A stretch of DNA of 64,000 bases, taken from positions 17,436,197-17,500,196 of the forward strand of contig CM057149.1 of NCBI GenBank assembly GCA_029964075.1, read 5' to 3'. Below, piece by piece: positions 27,101 to 31,770 of the stretch. Numbering within the stretch: position 1 is the stretch's first letter; every line of letters starts with the position of its first letter. A program made the position numbers and the translations under genes. Origin of the DNA: Patiria pectinifera. Lineage: Eukaryota > Echinodermata > Asteroidea > Valvatida > Asterinidae. The notes under the pieces are model-generated. The model was given only the letters and a program-made list of their open reading frames with translations. It made no database searches and was not told where the DNA came from.

Positions 27101-27356
27101 ATAAAAATATACTGTGAATTGATGACTAGCATAGCAGGTTACTGAGACCGTTACACTGGCTACAGCTAGCCAGTCGTGAAATACTTGCCTGGGGCTACTG
27201 CTCTTTTGAAAAGTAGGTTATATGTCCAATTTTTCTTTGACTTTCTTTACAGCAACCATGAGTGGAATTTACAAAGGTCCTGAGAAGGTCATGGATTGGA
27301 ACGATTGCTGCCAGCCGACCTGCTCGGCTAATGGTGGCCCGGACAACTGCTCCTAA
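20..27356 (+). CDS. Gene 1: secreted DUF11-like repeat / discoidin protein, 22 joined exons, 5' end outside window
   Basis: Joining 22 exons gives 3990 nt, exactly 1330 codons with the stop, and every splice phase agrees. The product has five units of about 160 residues, visible residues 1-157, 158-327, 328-484, 485-643 and 644-818. Each holds a hydrophobic (F/L)G-x-(I/V)-x-N motif, at about residues 90, 253, 420, 575 and 731. A shorter related segment follows (819-956), then a discoidin domain (about 963-1123) and an unrecognised C-terminal domain ending in a four-cysteine tail. Many N-x-S/T sites, no membrane segment and no C-terminal anchor suggest secretion into the extracellular matrix. 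The resemblance of the units to the DUF11-type conserved repeat is my inference from strand pattern and motif. The signal peptide would lie upstream of the window. I do not recognise the gene by name. Confidence 0.8.
1096..1263 (+). CDS. Gene 1 exon b (repeat unit 0, motif exon)
   Basis: Phase 1 to 1 between ttgcag and g|gtaatc. It carries paired cysteines (LLICELQLC and GFCLD) and the first copy of the repeat motif, VFGFGNIVNGG. The intron 1264-2394 contains poly-G and poly-C tracts (about 1429-1439, 1670-1720) and an inverted pair of SINE tails around 2062-2175. Confidence 0.82.
2062..2175. repeat. Inverted pair of SINE tail sequences
   Basis: Both arms contain the segment caattaggttttgcccttca / its complement around a T-rich centre. 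The same tail occurs after a tRNA-like head at 29225-29420 and alone at 32695-32755. Confidence 0.6.
2395..2573 (+). CDS. Gene 1 exon c (end of repeat unit 0)
   Basis: Phase 1 in, phase 0 out (ATCACT|gtaagt). It encodes AANSTTDSRISMDVVAFL, an amphipathic strand pattern typical of the second half of each unit. The phase-0 exit falls at the unit boundary. The intron 2574-3467 holds a tRNA-derived SINE at about 3110-3300. Confidence 0.85.
3110..3300 (+). repeat. tRNA-derived SINE (tRNA-Met-like head)
   Basis: Head resembles a tRNA: tggcctacttgtggttagg (A-box-like), an anticodon-arm-like gactcataatc and a B box ggtccgaatcc. It is followed by a body with cttgggcaagc and cacccaggag. A reverse copy of the same family lies at 46890-47165. 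Confidence 0.65.
3468..3730 (+). CDS. Gene 1 exon d (repeat unit A, first half)
   Basis: Acceptor tttccag, phase 0 in and phase 2 out (ACAGG|gtaggc). It begins PGKVLTISAIANTTSG and has the P-G-E-x-x-V segment (IIPGECAVVRVSIAM) that opens the core of each unit. The intron 3731-4598 contains the 461-bp inverted-repeat element at 4030-4490. Confidence 0.87.
4030..4490. mobile_element. MITE with 22-bp inverted ends, copy 1
   Basis: Ends agtgcgttc(a/g)attacttccccc are inverted at both sides. A second copy in opposite orientation sits in a FANCD2 intron (43336-43778) with the interior closely matched. I see no clear target duplication. Confidence 0.75.
4599..4845 (+). CDS. Gene 1 exon e (repeat unit A, second half)
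   Basis: Phase 2 in, phase 0 out (CCAGAA|gtgagt). The motif copy is INLGGIANTGG, followed by DGVNNVIGVDFVVKSAV and a Thr/Val-rich strand run ending YPAVPE. The next intron (4846-7331) is the longest in this gene and hosts a foldback element (4986-5519) and a hAT-like MITE (6214-6938). Confidence 0.87.
4986..5519. mobile_element. Foldback element with arms of about 110 bp
   Basis: The terminal arm (AGCTGGAGTTACCCAGCCCT onward through the gctcggttacgtg region) is repeated in reverse complement at the other end. Flanks atgtgaacct and aatgtgaact look like a 9-10-bp target duplication with one indel, as in Mutator-like elements. Confidence 0.7.
6214..6938. mobile_element. hAT-like MITE with 8-bp target duplication
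   Basis: Flanked by perfect CCTGGAAA (6206-6213 and 6939-6946). Ends are cagaattgtaacga and tcattacaactctg, imperfect inverted repeats. The subterminal arrays consist of many GACTCGAGTC palindromes, in 33-bp repeats at 6240-6460 and again at 6738-6930. No transposase is present. Confidence 0.85.
7332..7632 (+). CDS. Gene 1 exon f (repeat unit B, first half)
   Basis: Acceptor ttctgccag, donor TATG|gtatgt, phase 0 to 1. It encodes the unit opening ADPNPFTSTLELLD, the PGE segment IAPGEVVVLAI, a glycosylation site NTT and the motif copy LDLGMIYNYG at its end. The intron 7633-9015 has a LINE remnant and a foldback element. Confidence 0.88.
7715..8200 (+). pseudogene. Decayed non-LTR retrotransposon 3' fragment
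   Basis: Frames around 7790-8070 give RQRINFKTAVSMHKAVHN and, after a frameshift near 7905, SRSGLRSSINLRVPRTFKKA and GPRCWNSL. These are typical of the C-terminus of LINE (L2/CR1-type) reverse-transcriptase proteins. A 3' tail ending gcgcgctataaatcttg(ttatt)n follows. It is 5' truncated and non-functional. A 36-bp direct duplication lies at its left edge. Confidence 0.75.
8318..8943. mobile_element. Inverted-repeat element with CACCCGATTTCAC ends
   Basis: The ends are exact 13-bp inverted repeats. Subterminal parts contain many cgacgcgtcgc-type motifs in both orientations. The target duplication is unclear, with only tgact shared. Confidence 0.65.
9016..9185 (+). CDS. Gene 1 exon g (repeat unit B, second half)
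   Basis: Acceptor actcttccag, phase 1 in and phase 0 out (GCCGCG|gtaaga). It encodes RPGNSTDEDGLMIQLIVQV and the NVT site in WVAEGNVTVSTSAAA. The sequence D-G-x-x-I-x-x-x-V follows the motif in the same place as in the other units. The intron 9186-10328 holds the MITE at 9493-9915. Confidence 0.86.
9493..9915. mobile_element. hAT-like MITE with TAGTGTTGTGCA ends
   Basis: Perfect 12-bp inverted ends, flanked by GAATATAC and GAATACAC (7 of 8 identical). The interior is built of ccgacccgaaccgaccc-like repeats on one side and their complement on the other. Non-coding. Confidence 0.85.
10329..10564 (+). CDS. Gene 1 exon h (repeat unit C, first half)
   Basis: Acceptor ccgtataaag, which is weak but preceded by a T-rich tract; phase 0 in, phase 2 out (TCTGG|gtaatt). 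It encodes EPVLPNNTLATAPTYSTEV with the segment TPGSETILVHTLV. The intron 10565-11807 holds a reverse SINE (10855-11115), a truncated TTAA-MITE piece (11219-11480) and a forward SINE (11502-11733). Confidence 0.83.
10855..11115 (-). repeat. tRNA-derived SINE (Leu-like head), reverse
   Basis: On the minus strand: head gtgtcatggcctagcggtta, then accggactcatgctctggtg, B box gggttcgagccc, and a body with agagaaggggtttgccccgg. Same family as 17185-17470, 24435-24850 and 38260-38530. Confidence 0.75.
11219..11480 (+). mobile_element. Truncated copy of the 544-bp TTAA MITE
   Basis: Shares actggccaaattattgttaa, aaactccctgtgaaa and gcaagcattgacac(a/g)acgc with 15090-15633. The distal half is missing and is replaced by a SINE. 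Confidence 0.6.
11502..11733 (+). repeat. tRNA-derived SINE, forward
   Basis: Head gctgtggtccaatggttaca, B box gggttggaaccc, body with acccaggagtataaatgggt and an AT-rich end. Same family as reverse copies at 27844-28335, 50755-51036 and 61978-62262. Confidence 0.7.
11808..11895 (+). CDS. Gene 1 exon i (repeat unit C, motif exon)
   Basis: Short 88-nt exon between actctcag and AAG|gtaaga, phase 2 to 0. It carries the motif copy LVDLGYVCNVP, the most diverged one because the Asn is followed by Val-Pro rather than Gly. The alternative donor 4 nt upstream would break the frame with the next exon. Confidence 0.8.
12889..13361. mobile_element. Near-perfect foldback element flanked by TTAA
   Basis: Two arms of about 220 bp in reverse complement with a 30-bp centre (around 13105-13135). 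The ends are AGAGGTTGTGG...CCACAACCTCT, with TTAA directly outside both (12885-12888, 13362-13365). If transcribed in the intron it would form a long hairpin. Confidence 0.85.
13491..13643 (+). CDS. Gene 1 exon j (end of repeat unit C)
   Basis: Phase 0 to 0 between ctttgatag and CCAAAG|gtgcat. It encodes LEITLTVNTLNTSDVEIGL and ends FYVELPK. The preceding intron contains a 473-bp foldback element (12889-13361) just upstream. The following intron (13644-14779) is AT-rich, with short repeats of ttcggtatagcgg near 14320-14370 and nothing else that I recognise. Confidence 0.84.
14780..15062 (+). CDS. Gene 1 exon k (repeat unit D, first half)
   Basis: Encodes FMRPGEIERCNITMTILD, NGT and NTS sites and the motif copy LDFGRIVNTG; donor ACAG|gtatta, phase 0 to 1. 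The start is uncertain: acceptor gggaacag at 14779 gives a unit opening of the length seen in other units, while cctgag at 14806 has the better pyrimidine tract and keeps the same frame. Confidence 0.78.
15090..15633 (+). mobile_element. 544-bp MITE flanked by TTAA, copy A
   Basis: TTAA (15086-15089, 15634-15637) flanks ends AGCTATAGTCCATCATTTG and its near complement. Copy B (25037-25580) has the same length to the base. Non-coding. Confidence 0.85.
15889..16132 (+). CDS. Gene 1 exon l (repeat unit D, second half)
   Basis: Acceptor ggctttccgcag, phase 1 in, phase 2 out at TCAAC|gtattc. The donor is chosen because it is the only nearby GT that joins in frame to the next exon. It encodes ADGDNDIIIYIDVQMSDSD, NGS and NVS sites. 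The preceding intron holds a 544-bp TTAA element (15090-15633). Confidence 0.82.
16659..16845 (+). CDS. Gene 1 exon m (partial DUF11-like unit)
   Basis: Phase 2 in, phase 0 out (TTCACG|gtaaag). The start, TVWYQVDVSHNTDSYAEA, followed by VKGHVFLPPYI, matches the V-x-Y-x-V-x-V ... A-x-x-V-x-V-x-x-x-L-P pattern of DUF11-type repeats. This is the clearest resemblance in the protein. The intron 16846-17660 carries a tRNA-Leu-like SINE at about 17185-17470. Confidence 0.85.
17185..17470 (+). repeat. tRNA-derived SINE (Leu-like head), forward
   Basis: Head gtgtcatagcctagcggtta with gagcaccggactta, B box gggttcgcgcccg, body cccgtgtgttgtgtaatgca and agagaaggggttcgcccc, then ttataaggtgctac. Confidence 0.75.
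17661..17771 (+). CDS. Gene 1 exon n
   Basis: 111 nt, phase 0 to 0, between ctgccaccag and ATCGAG|gtaaac. It encodes VPRMFFTDRVALTIETTI and a basic stretch YRYKLTKNWKG; no domain assigned. The following intron (17772-18597) holds a 179-bp tandem duplication (17824-18176). Confidence 0.83.
17824..18176. repeat. Tandem duplication of a 179-bp unit
   Basis: The segment from taagacagtgatttttattg to gtataaatttgagtctt occurs twice back to back with period 179 bp and only a few substitutions, so it is recent. Confidence 0.9.
18598..18712 (+). CDS. Gene 1 exon o (linker before discoidin domain)
   Basis: Acceptor actctag, donor CCAG|gtaaga, phase 0 to 1. Tyrosine-rich (VIYYMTVYDPNYYVDGQY), ending in TVPYPDIPG, a proline-rich linker into the discoidin domain. 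The intron 18713-19471 holds a dispersed repeat at about 18787-19075. Confidence 0.83.
18787..19075. repeat. Dispersed repeat with acccccta/gggagagttggggg
   Basis: Shares gaaagggagagttgggggag and cacattc(a/g)gaataca with copies at 15645-15830, 23045-23330 and 44585-44940. All lie in introns. Class not determined. Confidence 0.55.
19472..19612 (+). CDS. Gene 1 exon p (discoidin domain, first third)
   Basis: Encodes LPTCDSPAALGMEDGSI and HHARLKGPG. The C-x(3)-A-L-G-M-E-D-G-x-I and A-R-L-x-G-P-G signatures are standard for F5/8 type C (discoidin) domains. Acceptor attcccaaag is used because a later AG would drop the first cysteine; donor CCTG|gtaggt, phase 1 to 1. The domain continues after a 1.93-kb intron filled by a G-rich minisatellite. 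Confidence 0.85.
19613..21415 (+). repeat. G-rich TTGGG minisatellite, about 1.8 kb
   Basis: Fills the intron between two discoidin exons. It is built of ggttgggttgggctggg-type units with higher-order copies carrying gagtcaggctgtgcttgg (near 19770, 20070, 20530, 20860, 21150). The G-rich strand is the coding strand. Uninterrupted (TTGGG)n at about 21255-21300 meets G-quadruplex spacing. A 90-bp non-repeat piece lies at 19935-20025. Confidence 0.9.
21543..21745 (+). CDS. Gene 1 exon q (discoidin domain, middle)
   Basis: Acceptor gcaattacag, phase 1 to 0. Joining gives GPG-AWKTQARAG then RWIKIDLGKRAFVTGIQTQG, the discoidin core W-I-x-I-D-L-G-x-x-x-x-V-T-G-I-x-T-Q-G. An upstream acceptor at 21469 was excluded because it leads into a stop. 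Donor AAAGTG|gtaatt. The next intron contains the MITE copy 22126-22500. Confidence 0.88.
22126..22500 (+). mobile_element. TTAGGC(A)n inverted-end element, copy 1
   Basis: Begins ttaggcc then A12 and tttggtttctggt, and ends with accagaaaccgg, T8 and ctatacctaa, its imperfect complement. Related copies are at 40850-41206 and 53918-54270. Confidence 0.65.
22693..22879 (+). CDS. Gene 1 exon r (discoidin domain, end)
   Basis: Acceptor tcttttttag, donor ACAG|gtaaga, phase 0 to 1. It ends the discoidin domain with ARYVIVNLTAYDY and RLEIFGCEI; the R-Y-V-x-x-x-x and L-R-x-E-x-x-G-C signatures close the disulfide from exon p. An NLT glycosylation site lies in the last strand. A dispersed repeat sits at about 23045-23330 in the next intron. 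Confidence 0.88.
23517..23679 (+). CDS. Gene 1 exon s (start of C-terminal domain)
   Basis: Acceptor ttgttcgacag, phase 1 in, phase 2 out (TGGAA|gtaagt). It encodes TCPTSATPLITQPYQRG, LFVCDTIPHG and SVYAFLWK. Two cysteines could pair with each other. The next intron (23680-25961) is crowded with a full SINE (24435-24850) and nested MITEs (24860-25670). Confidence 0.8.
24435..24850 (+). repeat. Full-length tRNA-derived SINE
   Basis: Head tgctgtggtccaatggttac, B box gggttcgaatcc, a body with taaagccgcaggtcccgtgt and agagaaggggtttgccccgg, then ttataaggtgcttcataatg and a 3' (ATT)n microsatellite. Most complete copy of its family in the window. Confidence 0.85.
24860..25036 (+). mobile_element. 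Left part of an older TGAGGC-type MITE, interrupted
   Basis: Matches 30305-30490 (ggcaaaatgagacaaaacag, gaaatgagggtttgc, caatcgga/gca ttcc, gtcaaaaaagtaaaa). It stops where the TTAA element 25037-25580 begins. Its continuation is the segment from about 25585. Confidence 0.65.
25037..25580 (+). mobile_element. 544-bp MITE flanked by TTAA, copy B (nested)
   Basis: TTAA at 25033-25036 and 25581-25584. Ends AGCTATAGTCCATCATTTG and CAAATTACAAATGATGGACT. Inserted into the element at 24860-25670; the empty TTAA site survives in a related copy at 30495-30498. Confidence 0.85.
25962..26014 (+). CDS. Gene 1 exon t (53-nt microexon-like)
   Basis: Very short exon between a T15 tract ending ggcag and ACCG|gtaagt, phase 2 to 1. 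It encodes KPDMHCFMMIYAEKQWTG. Both neighbours join in frame only when it is included, which supports it despite its length. Confidence 0.75.
26527..26796 (+). CDS. Gene 1 exon u (C-terminal domain)
   Basis: Acceptor ttgcccag, donor GAAAG|gtatgt, phase 1 to 1. It encodes LDPRLRNIVGFLPSTGKLYG, then SDKPYTSWYLIEKSNYDVA and SSVYAISDWK. The pattern (residue-D-x-x-x-x-S-W after a strand) loosely recalls Asp-box / beta-propeller repeats, but the Gly is missing, so this is only a hint. Confidence 0.83.
27253..27356 (+). CDS. Gene 1 last exon with stop codon
   Basis: Acceptor ctttctttacag, phase 1 in, stop TAA at 27354-27356. It encodes ATMSGIYKGPEKVMDWNDCC followed by QPTCSANGGPDNCS. The four-cysteine tail with no hydrophobic segment argues for a soluble secreted protein. 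There is no dibasic or GPI signal. Confidence 0.87.
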
Positions 27357-27543
27357 ATATGGACAGCTAAAGGGTGAAGTCAGTTGCTTACGATTTTCTA
27401 TTAAAAATCACGAAATACATTTTGCGCACATCTCGTCTAGATTTTGACTTTCGTCATTCGTTATATTGCGCACGTTCAATTTACATTCATACAATTAGAG
27501 CACGGGAATTATAAATGTGCCTTTTTAAAATCATTGAAATGTT

Positions 27544-27557
27544 AATAAAAAAATAAA
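27544..27557 (+). promoter_or_regulatory. Likely polyadenylation signals of gene 1
   Basis: Two overlapping-range AATAAA hexamers (27544-27549, 27552-27557) lie about 190 bp after the stop and are followed by a T-rich tract. A second cluster at 27844-27853 is at the edge of a SINE and could be an alternative site. Confidence 0.55.
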
Positions 27558-27843
27558 GCTATGCTTTCAAGATTAGTTCTTGATACTTTTTTTCCCTCTA
27601 AAAAGTAACTGCGATATGTAAGAAAATGTTGCACATTTTGAATGTGTTTCTGTGTTATATTCACAGTGTTGTGCCTTATTGTAAATAGTCACCGACAAAT
27701 TAGTGCGGAGAAGTAATTTATTTTAAGAATTATATCAAGTTGATGTATAAATTTATAAATGTAACTAAACACCATTAGTTCTGCTGTATTTTGAGAAACC
27801 AAGTCTGCTTTGTATTGCCCTTTGTTGATCGGAACGCAGTAAA

Positions 27844-28335
27844 AATAAATAAATTGTAATGCTTATGTAGCGCTTTCCATCGTATCAACAATCTCAAAGC
27901 GCTTTACAATTATTACCCCGTTCATCAGGCCATGAGACCACGCGGCAGCCGATATCAGCGCTCAATCGGTCCTCGACCCTCACAGGTACCCATTTATACT
28001 CCTGGGTGGAGAGAGGCAATTGTAGTTAAGTGTCTTGCCCAAGGGCACAAACACCATGTTCCTGGCAGAGTTCGACATGAACATGAGTCAAACACCGTAA
28101 CCACTTGGCCATGGCATTCTACAGTAGCAAACAAGGGAGCATGTTCCTGGCAGGGTTCGAACCCATGCACCACTGTACATGAGTCAAACACTGTAACCAC
28201 TGGGCCATGGCATTCTACAGTAGTAAACAAGGGAGCATGTTCCTGGCAGGGTTCGAACCCATGCACCACTGTACATGAGTCAAACACCGTAACCACTTGG
28301 CCATGGCATTCTACAGTAGTAAACAAGGGACTTTT
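27844..28335 (-). repeat. SINE with triplicated head
   Basis: Reverse SINE (gcgctttacaattattaccc, acccatttatactcctgggt, caagggcacaaacaccatg). Its head region is repeated three times with period 85 then 96 bp (units starting atgttcctggcag at 28056, 28141 and 28237). Confidence 0.75.
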
Positions 28336-28339
28336 TTGT

Positions 28340-29220
28340 TCTTGTAGTGATAATTTGTAAGATGCAAAGACAAAAATGGGGGTTCAAATAAAAAGGAAGC
28401 GATACAAAACATTTTATTTTGAAAGTATTAACGATTGGAATTTATTACTACAAATGTGTAAAATTTGATATACAGTTATATGCATGTACAGAGAATTCCA
28501 AAAGCATGTTAACGCATTGTACAAATCGGTAGAACGTCAACTTTTTTGTCAGAAACGTGTAAAAAGTTTGAGAAATATTTTTAATTACACTATGCCAAAA
28601 CAAGATGGTAAATTTCTCTTACTGTATGCAAAATACCAGAAATGGATTGTACAAGTTTTAATATTATCTGTAAAACTTTAGTATAATTAATGATTACTTA
28701 ATCATCTAGCTTCATAGTTTCTATGTTTATATTCAATATTACTGTTATTCCACGGTACGTGTACTTTTTCCTCACTGCAGTGAACAATGAGATTATATTT
28801 GAACCAAAATCACCATTTTCTCTCAATTGATTACACATTTGAGCACTGTTCTGAGATGCGACTCAGATTGTTCACTTGCCCTAAAATTATTTAACACTGT
28901 TGCAATTTTTTTTTTTCATGAAAGAAATATGACTGGAGGATTATTTAAATTTGGAAAAATCCACCATGCTTGCAAAGGCAACTTGTACAGCAACGCGAGC
29001 TCACTTGCCTTTCAAAGAGAGAGTCTCATGAGCAATAAAGTTACAATCCTGTGATCAGTGCTCTGCAACTAAACAAGATATTTAACAAAGATACATCAAT
29101 TTGGCCTACAAAAACGTTTGTTTTTTTAGCAACTTAGGGATAAATATATACAAGTAGAACCAAGCTAAATATTGACACACTTACATGTAGTGCAGCTTCC
29201 TAAGATGGAATTTTGCGTTG
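28340..29220. other. Intergenic AT-rich sequence
   Basis: Between the gene 1 3' end and the FANCD2 3' end. I see no ORF with coding character, RNA gene or repeat family here. Confidence 0.5.
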
Positions 29221-29224
29221 GGAT

Positions 29225-29420
29225 GATGTAAATCAATATTAAGTTTTGCCCTTCACCGACGTTTAAACACTGTATACTCAGTGTGTTACCTCCCAAGTGA
29301 AAGTTGGAAAAAATCACTCGGGTGGGACTCAAAGCCACGACCTCTTGCTTTCTAGTGCAGATGTCTTATCAACTGAGCTACTTTTTAGTGCAGACGTCTT
29401 GCCACTCGACCACTGAGCTT
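29225..29420 (-). repeat. tRNA-like SINE with duplicated anticodon arm
   Basis: Minus strand: gtagctcagttgataagaca then gtcgtggctttgagtcccac (A and B boxes), followed by the tail acactgagtatacagtgttt also found at 2062-2175 and 32695-32755. A partial second head (gtcgagtggcaagacgtctg) precedes it. Confidence 0.65.
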
Positions 29421-30300
29421 GCGGGATCCGTTGGCCGGTTCGAATCTGATGTACATGTACCGTAACAGCGGGTACAGCAATTAAACTATTCATACAATGG
29501 ACTTTGCAACCAATTCTTATTTATATGCATAGTGCAACTTCGTTCCCATAGTATAAGATCATTGCATTTTCAAAAATCTTTGCACATTAGGAAGTCTGGT
29601 GCCTGGCGGTGCTTTCAATCAGTGCTTGATTTTCTTGTATGCGGCGTCTGGAGTACAATCACACTTAATTTGTCGAGGCGTGAGATCCGAAAACACAATT
29701 TTTTTTCAACGTTACACATGTAAGTAAAATCTTATCCAGTCAATATGCAGTATCGCATTACATATTATTACAAGCAAAATAAAAAAGGGGAGTTGTTTTT
29801 GAGGAAGTTTTGAAGTAATAATTCACATTGAATGTTAAAATACGTAAAACACATTGGAAATACAGAGTACACGATTCAAATCCATGACTTGCTATTGCTG
29901 TAGCCAATCAGGAAACAGGACGCAAGTTTCCGTACCAGGGGTTGAAAAAGTAGCCCTGGGGTCGAGGTTGTACTTAGTGCCAATATTTAGAAGAACAAAA
30001 ATTAAGATTAGGGATGTTTATGTGCAGAGTTTTGTTTTTTCCGAAATGCTAATAATTCTGGTCAAATTTTGTAAATCTTTAAATGCACTGTCTTAGTCTG
30101 TGTAACATCAGAAGTTATGCCTAGAGGCAAAGAAAGGAGTAAAAATCATTAAACTTTTTGAGCGTATTCTACACCTAAACCACCTAGTTTCTGAGCTGTC
30201 TATTATTATTGCAATTTGCTATATTCTGTGTACTTCCTATAGATACATTGCAATGCAGCCATATTTATGGTGCATGCAGGGATTCACACGAGTTGACCTG
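29421..30300. other. Intergenic sequence without recognised features
   Basis: AT-rich, short ORFs only, no motif that I recognise. Confidence 0.45.
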
Positions 30301-30673
30301 TGAGGCATTACGAGACAGAACAGGGCACAGGTTGAAATGAGGGTTTGCTCGTATTATTAGAGAATAAAACTCTCCTTACAATACTGGGTTTTTTTGCACT
30401 TCAATCGGGCGTTCCATTGACCAGTTATGGCTGTTGCAAATTTATCAACATTTATCAACATGTCAAAAAAGTAAAAATACTGAGAAAACGGCCGTTAAAG
30501 TTTTGAATCCGTAAAAATTTATGCCAATTGATTTCCCTTAAAAACACTTTTATTTCACATATTTTATCCTATATAACATGTCTGAAAATTAAAAAAAAAA
30601 CCTCGAGTTTTTTTTTGGCATTATTCTCCGCTATGGCCTGTGCCCAGTTCACTCATTTTACCAGAATGCCTCA
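30301..30673. mobile_element. MITE with TGAGGCATT ends
   Basis: Ends tgaggcattacgagacag and its imperfect complement cattttaccagaatgcctca, extended by cagggcacagg / cctgtgccc. Related copies: 52776-53201 and the interrupted one at 24860-25670. It keeps an intact TTAA at 30495 where copy B of the 544-bp MITE has inserted elsewhere. Confidence 0.75.
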
Positions 30674-30760
30674 TATATATTGAGCATTCATGGGTCCAGA
30701 CTTTACTTTGTGACTAGCCAAGCACAGTAAAGTTGATCCGTGAGTCATTTTTGTGCCATG

Positions 30761-31531
30761 CAGAGATGCCACAGGGTTTGCTTGAAAAAAAAACGGAACT
30801 GTGTCTGCTTGAAAAACTGGAGCAGCTGCTTGAAAAAGCCAGAACTTAATTTTGTTTTGGTACAAAAAAACCACTAAGTCCCCGTTGTCATCTTTCTCTT
30901 GTAGCCAAGCCAAGTTCCATTTATTTTTTTGCTTCTATGGCCTTTAAGCTGTCCGTTCGTTCAATCACTTTGATTTTTCCATATTCCTATTATTTTTTTT
31001 CTGCCTACCCGAATTTCCAACGTAATATTCGACACGAAACATCGGAAACATGCACGATTTCACAACACTGTCGGCGTACATGATCTTTGCACTACGCGAT
31101 GCGCGCGACGAAAACATGGTTGGTACCCGGCATTTTTTTTGTGTTCACATATATCACTGCGATCGGGAACCATCGATAACTGAAATGATAGACTTGATTT
31201 CCAGGCTGAATTCTAAGTGTGCTTAGCACACAACACGCACGCACACGGTGCATGCAGCACGCGAGGCGCCGTTGTATACTGCGTGCAAGTATGTACGTCG
31301 GCCGCCTGTATCGCATGCAGGCTCGGCAACAACAAAGACTTGTTTTTAAGACTACTTCAACGAACAATGTTGTGCCAGAGCGCTATTAAAAACGGGGTAA
31401 AAATCAATGCATTTCCAAAGTTTTTCTTCTCTTTTTCCAGTTTTTTTTTTAAGCCGGAAAAACCGGAATTTGGTGAGATTTAAAAAACACACACCGGAAT
31501 TCCAGTTTAAACCGGAAAAGTGGCATCTCTG
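30761..31531. mobile_element. hAT-like inverted-repeat element near FANCD2 3' end
   Basis: Perfect 12-bp ends CAGAGATGCCAC ... GTGGCATCTCTG flanked by a 6-bp direct repeat GCCATG. The subterminal sequence carries ccggaa and ttccggttt-like motifs. It lies 170 bp downstream of the FANCD2 stop. No transposase. Confidence 0.75.
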
Positions 31532-31701
31532 GCCATGGTGTGACTGAATCAAGTCTAATTCAAAAGTGACAGTCAGTCACATGGTACAATAACGACCCTA
31601 GGCTGGCCCTCTGGGACCAGCAAAGACACCTCCAAGATGTCCGCTGAATGCAAACAGTGTATATTGATGGCTTACTTTGTTTGAGCTTGGTAACGTCCTT
31701 G

Positions 31702-31770
31702 TTAGAAACTCTCACTGCACGACTCATCGTCGCTGTCAGATTTCTCCTCCTGCCCCATAGTGGTCGTTGA
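31702..31770 (-). CDS. FANCD2: FANCD2 last exon with stop codon
   Basis: Acceptor gttttgcag, 22 codons then TAA (31704-31702). It encodes [18 protein letters not shown], like the human end DSDESYDDSD. No clean AATAAA is seen in the next 170 bp before an inverted-repeat element (30761-31531). The element's inner AATAAA (minus, 30925-30920) may serve as the signal. Confidence 0.88.
   Translation of the reverse strand, partial: STTTMGQEEKSDSDDESCSESF

Noticed and set aside
27932..28360. 142-codon plus-strand ORF and its 110-codon minus-strand shadow
   Set aside because: Translation of a triplicated SINE head.
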